Part shown: positions 8,101 to 13,957 of the stretch, piece by piece
Position numbering within the stretch: the stretch's first letter is position 1
How the letters are laid out: every line of letters starts with the position of its first letter
Assembly (NCBI GenBank): GCA_002284615.2
Contig: MU069893.1
Span: 107,624 to 121,580 of the forward strand
Origin: Dunaliella salina
Taxonomy: Eukaryota > Chlorophyta > Chlorophyceae > Chlamydomonadales > Dunaliellaceae
DNA length: 13,957 bases
Direction: 5' to 3'
Program-made: the position numbers and the translations under genes
Notes under the pieces: model-generated
Database searches by the model: none
Told to the model about the DNA's origin: nothing
Seen by the model: the letters and a program-made list of their open reading frames with translations, nothing else

Positions 8101-11100
8101 CTTTCAGAGAGAACAGTGTTTAATAACTTGATCTAAGGGGGAAGGGATGCAACGTAGCGGGCGGAGGGCGCAGGAAGCCAAAAGGACGGGGTGCAAGCCC
8201 CCCTGTCCCGCAATATAGGACTGAAAAGGTGCCATAGTGGCATCCAGCCATTGAAATTTGCCAGGTCCTTTTGGCCTTGTGCTTCCATCAGTTTCCCCCC
8301 CTTTTCCTGTTTGAGGTCCCTAGCAACAAAGTGTGACATATAACACACCTTCTCCCAGATCATAACTCACCAGCCACCACCTAAATCCAGACTCTGGGCG
8401 TGGTCAGATGTTACGCTGGCCTTGGGAATTCCCACGTGCTTGAACCACGGGTCCCACTTGCTCATTGCATATGTACACTCTCTTCCCTATCCTGCTGTCG
8501 TTAGTGGAAGTTTGTGAACGCAATGCCCCCAAAACAGGCTCTGTGACACTCCTCCGGTAAGCTGCGGTCATCCTCTGCAGGTCAAAGCTGCACTCACGTA
8601 CAGCACTCTTTTTAGAAGTGTCTTCTATGTCTTGAAATCTCATTCCTACAAATCGAAATTCCATTTTTAGATAAAGACTTCAAGGGATAGAAGTGGCATA
8701 GATAATGGTAAAACGTTTCAATCTGTTTCAAGGTAGAAAAGGTTCCCCACGTGCTGCCTGAAATAGGGGAGTTCTTGCCCCATCGCTGGAGTTGACATAC
8801 GAGCACACTCGAAGATTTGTATTCCTTTGTAACGTTACACTTGTTCTACAAGAAATTTTGGGTCTAGGGTCCAAGGTGGACTTCGTGCCATTTCCTTAAA
8901 AGGTGAGATAGTTGCATCATGTGCATGTTCTGGTCAAATTCTGCCCCCTTTTCGAGGTCACACACACCAAGTCTGAGCCAAAAAAAGAGGGGGGGGGATT
9001 TGGCCCTGAAGGCTTAATGCATGGATCTGCCTGATGGGTCCAGATAATGGAATTCTGAAAAGCATAGAAGCTCGCTGTTTTGCCACTACCTGCATGAAGA
9101 TGTGTTCAGCATTTCCCCTAGCTTGTCCCACCGACTTTTGGGTCTAGGAGTGGATGCATGTGGCCTGGTCAAAGCTTAGCAATATTTTAGCTATGGACTC
9201 GCAATCTACTGCATGCCAGCCCCACCTGACAGGTGCTTGCTGTGTAAAAAAAGCCCCACCTGTCGACAGGTGTTTGCTGTGTAAAAAGAAAAAAAGGGCC
9301 AAAGACAATCAGGTTTCACCTCGGGCAGGGCGGGGAGTGTGGAGGACAGCTCCACCTGAAGGAAAGCAACTTGATAAGATGTCAATCAGAATGTACGTAA
9401 GTACGTACGCATGTATGTTTATTTGTGTGTACATATACACACATAAAATGTGTTGCAAAGCTTGGCTCTCCTCACCTTGCACTTTGCGTTCCTGTAGATC
9501 TACTCTAGAGTTCCCTGCCAGAATTAATTGGTCTTCTGCACCCAGCCCCAGGAATCTCCAGATTATGCTCCTGGTGATGTGCCTGACCATTGCTGCCAGT
9601 CAGCCAAGCCTGGGGTCAGGTGTCTGAGGACCCCATTTTGGCAGGGATGCTACTTACCCCATGCCACCCCCTCCTGAGCACCTTCCAGCACAAAGTAAGT
9701 TTCCAGACTTGCTCAGGAAGGCTAAGGCTACTATCCCAAACGCTCAGAAGTGTCTGGCAACAACAAAGCGAAAGCTCATACAGGGGATGGCAGACCTGGC
9801 CATAAATGCACAACTGTCTGTTCAGCACAGTGAAATCCAAAGCAGATGCGGTAACCAGTATCGATATGCTTGCAATTGTGCAGACTGAACATTGCAACCT
9901 CTGAGCGCTCTCTTTCTGTAGAAAAGGCCCTGTAACATGCATAGACACAGTTTCACTTTTCACACTCGCCAGGACCTGGGCGGATCATGGTGTTCAACGC
10001 CAAGACAGGAGATCTGAAAGCCAACTTGCCAACTTGCAAAATCCCTGGCAGACTTGACTTTGCACCCTGGAGGAGCGAGGTCTTCATTCACTGCTGGTAG
10101 GTGAAAGTCCTGGAATGGAGGTGTGAACTCAGGCGGCGCTTGCACAAGATACCCAGAAATCCCTGTCCAACAAGGTTCTTTCCCTGCAGTATTTTTCCAT
10201 CCAGTTCAGCCAGCTGTTTTTTAAATGCCTTGTCCTGGTTCAGGGTGAGCAGCAGGTTTGGACCTGAAGATTACGCCCCTGGAGCCTCTGAGGTTGAGGA
10301 TGGCGTTGTGGATGTGCTCAACACACAGATGTTGGGCCTCGATACTGTATGGGTGGGTACTAGGTGCAGCAGCTGTTGCACACATACAAACACACTCTCT
10401 CTTTCTATGCTTTTCTTTCTCCCTCTCCTGCTGCTCTCTGGCGCTTGCTCTGCCCTTGCTATCTTGCTGTATGTGCGTACTTGTCTTAATCTCTTAGCTT
10501 TGCTTGCACACACTGAGTTTGTGCGCAAGCAACCTTGCCCATAAGACCACTAACTTCAAAGGCTGAGCACAAGCAAGTCAAAGGCTATTTGCTAACGAAC
10601 AATACACTCTGATTACCCCTGCTTTCCACAACAGGTTGATGCAATTCACAGCCTTGGCGGCATGAAAGGAACCATTGCGCTCTCCGAGGCTCTGCCTGAG
10701 TTTGCTTTTTCCGGCAACTCCAGAGACCCTGGAATTCACGTGATCACCTTGGTGAGTCATATGTATGGCTCTAGAGGATCATACAACCTTGACCAAGTGT
10801 CTGCATTGCAGCACTTGCCACTAGTTTGATCAATCTTGAAACTTATGGCTTATGAGATTTTTTTTTCATTCTGCACAACGTGAAAGTCAAAAAAAAGCAA
10901 GCTTGTCCCCTTTGAGGGCTTGTGCAATTAAGAAGTGGAGTGCATTCAAGTTGCAAGTGCCTCTTTCCCCTCCCTCTTCTGCAGGCAAATCGCAAGGGAA
11001 AGTTTGTGAGCCTGGCGTCTGAAGGCTGCCATGGGGTACCACGGAATGGTATTGTGGTGTCATCTTCCAACAAACATGGCTATGTCTTGTGCCAAGGGGA

Positions 11101-13936
11101 GTCCCGCGGAGACCCCGGCGTAGTCATGGAACTTAACCTGGACGGTGGAGAGGTCAAGGTGCGATCCGCATCCTTCCCTTGGCGCTGTGCAGTGCTGTTG
11201 CCAAGGGGGCGCTTTAGGTCTTTGCAACAATAGGATTACGGCTGTTCCTTACCTGCATATAAACAATCCCAGCCTGTGGGTCTCCTGTTTCCTCTCTGCA
11301 GGTTGTTCAAAAAATGAGGGACGGGGTGCCTCACGTCTCCAAAGATGGGAGGCATATAATGCTCATGGACAGCGGCAATGATGAGCTGCACATTTACAGA
11401 GTGAGTCAGCAGTTAGACCATTTTTACCCTTTATCATGATGCCTCTGACTGTGCTCTGGTTCGAGCTAGACTTTGTCGCTCCTCATCAAAAGCTAATCAC
11501 AGCGGCCAAGCAATCTGTTGCCTTGCTTTCTCACAACATTATGATTGCAGGCAGAAGACAATGGTGCACCCTCCCAATATGACCAGTCTCTGAGTGACAT
11601 TGCGGACTTCAGCAAGCTGGACATTGTGGAATCAGGGACAGCCCATATTGCTGTTTTTACCTCAGGCTCAGAGAACAAGGTGAGTAATTAATGTTGCTGC
11701 TGTTCTGTGTTTGCTTCCTGAGAAATGCTTCTTTTATACCATTTCCTTGCTCCTCAATGGGAAAAATATGCAAAATGCCTTGTCTAGTGTGCATTCAAAG
11801 CCTTCTTCCTTACTTTCCGGGCTGACACATCCATCCTGCTGCATACATGATTTGTTGCCTTCCCCCCAATGTGCAGGTCCTGCTTGTGAACATGAAAGAC
11901 TTGAGTGACAAGAAGATCGTGGAGCTGCCTGATATGGCAGACGGCGCTTCCACAGCAGGCCGTTCGCGTGAAGTGACCACTGGAGTTGTGGGTGGCAATC
12001 TAGTAGCCTGCATCAGCGCACAACTCAATGACACGCTCCATGTTATCAACTTGGGCAATGGCCTTGACATCCGAAACGCCGCTGTCAACCCTGACCTGGA
12101 CATCAAAGACGTCACAGGCAGGAGACCCAAAGTGAGTGACTCAAATGGCACCCCAGGCAATACCTGTGCTCATTCTTGACTTCTGCAATGCTTCTTTGCT
12201 GCAAAGTTGCAATGCTTGTCATGGAGGATTGCTACTGCCACACTTGAGGGAAAAAGGCCTCTTTGGTAGGTAAACCCTCTCACCAAAGGGACCTGCATGC
12301 GTCAGCCATGTTGGTTGATCAAAGCTTGTTTCACCTGCAATGACATCGCACTCTTCAACGATTGCCACCTGAAAACCATTCAAACAGTCTTGCCCCCCCC
12401 CCCCCCTTTGGTACGCTCAGATGGTGATTGTCCAAGATGAGGAGGAACCTGCTATTATCCTGACAGAGAGAACCATTGCATCAGATGAGTCTGTCAAGCA
12501 AGTGAGTAAAAAATGCTACTTTTCTGTGTTTGTTTGTTAGTATGTGAGGCAGTGGCTTTGGAAGGTGCAGCATGATCTCATGCATCTTCTTCTGGCCTTC
12601 TGGCCTTCTGGCCTAACACTTGAATGCACATCCTGCATTTCAGTCAGAAGGATCACAATCAAGTGCATAATACATGCCCTCCCATGGCCGATCCATCCCA
12701 GTCTCAACACTCAATCTCCTCTGCATGAAATGTTGTACATGCAGCTGCGAGATCATGTTGCTGCACTGGAGTCAGGCAACGCAATTGGACCTGCACAGGA
12801 GAAATTTTGGGTAAGTGGCTGTACAATCATGGAAGCATCACAGTCCTGCTAGTTAGCCAACATCAACGGTGTGTTTGCATGCGCCTCTTCCTGGTAAGCT
12901 TCCCTGCTTGAGCAAGTAACTTGTATGCTGCAATTACAAGCTGCAAGGAGTTGAACAGAGAGACCTAGAAGAGACAAGACGTATGAACAGCATTCTCAAA
13001 GCACATAGCTCTATCACAGCCATGTGGCTTTTCTCTAATGTGGCAGTGTCTGCACATGCCACGAGCTTAATAAAAAAATTGACCCTCAGCCATGATCACA
13101 AACCTTTACTATTGCTGCTGTTAATCGCATTGCAGATCTTCGGTGAGAAGGAGATCAAGATCATCAACCCCTTGAATCCCACCGACACCATCTTCAAGAC
13201 CATCTCTGCAGAGGAGCACTGTGGTGGAGACTGCACTTTCAATGAACCTGGCGTCATTGGGGAGAGCGTGGTTGTTACGCACCAAAACCGTGATGGTCAG
13301 TGGACACCATGTAGTGAGCTTCAGCTGATGAAATGGGACAGGATCGCTATCTGACAGAGGGTGTCTTACTACCTAGATTTGCTGCAAAACTGTCTGTTTA
13401 GCTCAATGAGCATCATAGCATATGCAAAAATCTGTCTTGTTGTTCTCGCACTTGTGCAGAGGCTAAACACTATCACCTCTAATTTTTTTCTTTAAGTAGC
13501 CCTCTAAATGTGCATAGACTCAATTCCACCATTTCCAAAACACTTGGCAGGTCCTGGGCGGATCATGGTGTTTGACGCCAAGACAGGGAACTTGAAAGCC
13601 AACCTTGAGACCTGCCAAGGCCCGAACAGACTCGACTTTGCACCCTGGAGGAATGAGGTCTTCATTCACTGCTGGTAGGTGGAAGGCCTGGGACAGAGGT
13701 TTACCCACCCAGGCGGTCCTTGCACAAGATAGCCAAGAATGCCAGTCCAACAAGGTTCTTTCCCTGCAATTTTTCCAGCCAGTCAAGCTTCCTAATCTTC
13801 CAATCTCAATTCCTTGTCATGGTTCAGGCTGAGCGGCAGGTATGGAAATTCAGATGAGGCTCCTGGAGCCTCTGAGGTCGAGGACGGCGTTGTGGATGTT
13901 CTCAACACACAGAACTTGGGCCTCGATACTGTATGG
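5046..13936 (+). CDS. Secreted tandem beta-propeller-like protein, 14 exons, 3' partial
   Basis: Reconstructed exons: 5046-5180, 5435-5591, 9973-10096, 10244-10352, 10635-10751, 10985-11158, 11302-11400, 11551-11679, 11877-12131, 12421-12501, 12745-12810, 13136-13295, 13551-13674, 13828-13936. All introns are GT-AG and the phases agree (1839 nt, 613 codons, no internal stop). Residues 1-33 form a signal peptide. Residues 46-482 are one module with about eight beta-strand motifs such as KEIKIINP, GRIMVFNAKTG, GIHVITL, VVMELNLDGG, ELHIYR, KVLLVNM and TLHVINLG, the spacing expected of a beta-propeller. Residues 483-613 begin a second copy. There is no catalytic signature and no transmembrane segment beyond the signal. 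The likely place of action is extracellular or in the secretory pathway; ligand and function are unknown. The exon chain is well supported by the repeat. The propeller fold is inference. The alternative of two separate tandem genes is less likely, because exon 10 joins exon 11 in phase and no stop or new signal peptide lies between the modules. Confidence 0.82.
5435..5591 (+). CDS. Exon 2: first strand of module 1, HCGGDC motif
   Basis: The exon encodes residues 46-97 plus the first base of codon 98. The acceptor is TTGCTGCAG and the donor GTAAGT (phase 1). It begins IFGDKEIKIINPLNP and contains HCGGDC (C73, C77), a pair that could form a disulfide in a secreted protein. It matches exon 12 at about 38 of 53 aligned residues, with exon 12 one residue longer. 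Confidence 0.87.
5835..7580. repeat. Long imperfect inverted repeat within intron 2
   Basis: The left arm is about 5835-6235 and the right arm about 7225-7580. Perfect core pairs include CCATATCTGACCAGCCA at 6018-6034 with its complement at 7450-7466, and AATATCATTGCAAAA at 6085-6099 with its complement at 7385-7399. Both pairs are symmetric about the same centre (near 6742), so the arms between them are collinear without net gaps. About 1 kb of unpaired sequence separates the arms. It could be a foldback element, or two copies of one repeat family in opposite orientation. Confidence 0.75.
9218..9288. repeat. Two-unit tandem repeat of about 34 bp with E-box palindrome
   Basis: AGCCCCACCTG, then ACAGGTG, then TTGCTGTGTAAAAA occurs twice. 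In the second unit the core is a perfect 16-bp palindrome, CACCTGTCGACAGGTG (9257-9272). In the first unit the palindrome is shorter by three bases. It is intronic. Confidence 0.75.
9393..9446. repeat. Degenerate GTAC/ACAT microsatellite
   Basis: This is an alternating GTACGTAA, GTACGTACGCATGTATG and ACATATACACACATA tract of purine-pyrimidine alternation within intron 2. Confidence 0.7.
9973..10096 (+). CDS. Exon 3 of propeller gene
   Basis: The exon encodes the rest of codon 98 through the first two bases of W139. The acceptor is CTCGCCAG and the donor GTAGGT (phase 2). It contains GRIMVFNAKTG, a typical propeller outer-strand and turn pattern, then RLDFAPWR and EVFIHCW with C119 and C138. 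It matches exon 13 at 34 of 41 residues. The intron in front of it is the expanded 4.4-kb intron 2. Confidence 0.87.
10244..10352 (+). CDS. Exon 4 of propeller gene
   Basis: The exon encodes residues 139-175. The acceptor is TGGTTCAG, and its first base completes W139. The donor is GTGGGT (phase 0). It is acidic and contains APGASEVEDGVVDVLNTQ, which is identical in exon 14. It matches exon 14 at 29 of 36 residues. The frame stays open well into both flanking introns, so the splice sites were set by comparison with module 2. Confidence 0.86.
10635..10751 (+). CDS. Exon 5 of propeller gene
   Basis: The exon encodes residues 176-214 in phase 0 at both ends. The acceptor is CCACAACAG and the donor GTGAGT. 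It starts VDAIHSLGGMKGTIAL and ends with the strand GIHVITL. Its module-2 counterpart lies beyond the window, so the call rests on splice sites, phase and protein-like content. Confidence 0.8.
10985..11158 (+). CDS. Exon 6 of propeller gene
   Basis: The exon encodes residues 215-272 in phase 0 at both ends. The acceptor is TTCTGCAG. The donor, GTGCGA, is the weakest in the gene. It contains GKFVSLASEGCHGVPRNG and the strand VVMELNLDGGEVK. If the donor is wrong, the next in-frame end would have to lie in the following 70 bases, which do not look protein-like. Confidence 0.8.
11302..11400 (+). CDS. Exon 7 of propeller gene
   Basis: The exon encodes residues 273-305 in phase 0 at both ends. The acceptor is CTCTCTGCAG and the donor GTGAGT. 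It contains VPHVSKDGRHIMLMDSGN and then ELHIYR. The SxDGRxIML pattern is common in propeller blades of the TolB, lactonase and YVTN type, which is a resemblance of pattern and not a family assignment. Confidence 0.83.
11551..11679 (+). CDS. Exon 8 of propeller gene
   Basis: The exon encodes residues 306-348 in phase 0 at both ends. The acceptor is ATGATTGCAG and the donor GTGAGT. It has an acidic loop (SQYDQSLSDIADFSKLD) followed by the strand TAHIAVFTSGSENK, which runs into the next blade in exon 9. Confidence 0.83.
11877..12131 (+). CDS. Exon 9 of propeller gene, longest exon
   Basis: The exon encodes residues 349-433 in phase 0 at both ends. The acceptor is AATGTGCAG and the donor GTGAGT. 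It holds two blade-like repeats: KVLLVNMKDLSDKKIVEL (its first residue coming from exon 8), and then TTGVVGGNLVACISAQ with TLHVINLGNGLDIRN. It ends in a charged linker, DIKDVTGRRPK. Confidence 0.85.
12393..12406 (+). repeat. Run of 14 C ahead of exon 10
   Basis: This homopolymer lies 14 bases before the intron 9 acceptor and forms most of its pyrimidine tract. Its length is likely to vary or to be miscounted in sequencing. Confidence 0.85.
12421..12501 (+). CDS. Exon 10: acidic end of module 1
   Basis: The exon encodes residues 434-460 in phase 0 at both ends. The acceptor is GTACGCTCAG, preceded by a run of 14 C. The donor is GTGAGT. The sequence runs from MVIVQDEEEPAIIL to ASDESVKQ. It contains no stop codon, so translation must continue into a further exon; the in-phase continuation is exon 11. 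Confidence 0.78.
12591..12614 (+). repeat. Three tandem copies of TCTGGCCT
   Basis: A perfect 8-bp unit is repeated three times inside intron 10. Confidence 0.9.
12745..12810 (+). CDS. Exon 11: linker joining module 1 to module 2
   Basis: This is a 22-codon exon in phase 0 at both ends. The acceptor is TGTACATGCAG and the donor GTAAGT. It encodes LRDHVAALESGN and then AIGPAQEKFW. The second half repeats the end of exon 1, with the signal peptide replaced by a short, probably helical linker. This is the key evidence that the second module belongs to the same polypeptide. Confidence 0.77.
13136..13295 (+). CDS. Exon 12: start of module 2, counterpart of exon 2
   Basis: The exon encodes residues 483-535 plus one base of codon 536. 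The acceptor is CGCATTGCAG and the donor GTCAGT (phase 1, as in exon 2). It begins IFGEKEIKIINPLNP, keeps HCGGDC and ends ESVVVTHQNRDG. One residue is inserted relative to exon 2. Confidence 0.86.
13551..13674 (+). CDS. Exon 13: counterpart of exon 3
   Basis: The exon is 124 nt with the same phases as exon 3 (in 1, out 2). The acceptor is CTTGGCAG and the donor GTAGGT. It encodes PGRIMVFDAKTGNLKANL and then RLDFAPWR and EVFIHCW. Both cysteines of exon 3 are kept. Confidence 0.86.
13828..13936 (+). CDS. Exon 14: counterpart of exon 4, last in window
   Basis: The exon is 109 nt, as exon 4. The acceptor is TGGTTCAG and the donor GTGGGT (phase 0). It shares APGASEVEDGVVDVLNTQ with exon 4. The gene continues to the right of the window. 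Confidence 0.85.
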
Positions 13937-13957
13937 GTGGGTAATAGCTGCAGCTGC

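Larger units (their letters stand above)
7581..9793. other. Right part of intron 2, no gene recognised
   Basis: The region holds only short repeats and low-complexity tracts. CTGACCCCCTCTGCT occurs twice in direct repeat (7630, 7651), and a 16-bp palindrome GGCCACCATGGTGGCC lies at 7825-7840. A sequence like part of the inverted-repeat right arm recurs at 7849-7873 in direct orientation. Short minus-strand reading frames around 8404-8806 show no family that I know. Confidence 0.5.
5639..9801. mobile_element. Candidate 4.15-kb insertion in intron 2
   Basis: ACCTGGCC occurs at 5639-5646 and again at 9794-9801, exactly where similarity to intron 12 stops and resumes. This is what an 8-bp target-site duplication would look like. 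I see no terminal inverted repeats at the inner ends (GGAAGTTCC and GGATGGCAG), and no transposase or reverse transcriptase reading frame. The class is therefore open, and it may be several nested insertions. Loss from module 2 is the alternative. Confidence 0.4.
5592..9972 (+). other. Expanded intron 2 (4,381 bp)
   Basis: The other introns are 143-325 bp. The first 45 bases or so (AGCTTCAGCTG then TGAAATGGG) match the start of intron 12. Its last 165 bases also match intron 12, for example AACTGTCTGTT then AGC at 9811 and GTGCATAGACTC-like sequence near the acceptor. The middle has no counterpart there. No exon of the host gene is evident inside. Confidence 0.75.

Noticed and set aside
8404..8806. 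Two minus-strand ORFs (86 and 64 codons) as a gene hidden in intron 2
   Set aside because: Short, no recognisable domain, no clear splice junction linking them.
9154..9627. 157-codon plus-strand ORF
   Set aside because: It lies inside intron 2 and spans a tandem repeat and a microsatellite. The translation has no domain-like content.
10101..10544. 147-codon ORF read as a separate gene
   Set aside because: It is the exon 4 frame staying open through the two flanking introns. Comparison with exon 14 sets the true exon at 10244-10352.
12544..12852. 102-codon ORF as a separate gene
   Set aside because: Only its 12745-12810 part matches the module border. The rest is intron read-through on both sides.
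5046..13936. Two tandem genes instead of one
   Set aside because: Exon 10 has no stop and a good donor. Exon 11 joins it in phase, and no second signal peptide or start codon with coding context is seen before module 2. Only cDNA would settle it.

Overview
The window is eukaryotic nuclear DNA. Coding sequence is cut into short exons by GT-AG introns of about 140-330 bp, and the rest is repeat-rich, with a CAG microsatellite, inverted repeats and small transposon-like elements. I see no operon, tRNA, rRNA or CRISPR array. The organism cannot be fixed from the sequence; an alga or other protist with intermediate GC is my best guess, and it is only an inference.

Layout: 1-5045 holds no gene I can support. 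It contains a (CAG)10 tract beside a 139-bp tandem duplication (494-776), two abutting long imperfect inverted repeats (1335-2020 and 2020-2665, the second enclosing a broken open reading frame), a weak 232-codon ORF (3077-3775) and a small transposon-like element (3884-4068) with 17-bp perfect terminal inverted repeats and an 8-bp target-site duplication. From 5046 to the right edge runs one plus-strand gene. I reconstruct 14 exons whose phases all agree (613 codons in the window, no stop), and the gene continues past the edge.

The encoded protein starts with a signal peptide. It is then built from a module of about 437 residues that looks like a beta-propeller (about eight short beta-strand repeats). 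The module is followed by the start of a second copy of itself, with the same intron positions and phases. The three exons available for comparison are about 72-83% identical at the protein level. The protein is therefore probably a secreted or surface tandem-propeller protein. I do not recognise the family.

Intron 2 of the first module is 4,381 bp, against 255 bp for its counterpart in the second. The two introns are alike at both ends, so about 4.15 kb was gained in the first copy (or lost in the second). That extra DNA is flanked by an 8-bp direct repeat and contains a 1.7-1.8 kb long inverted repeat with about 350-400 bp arms.
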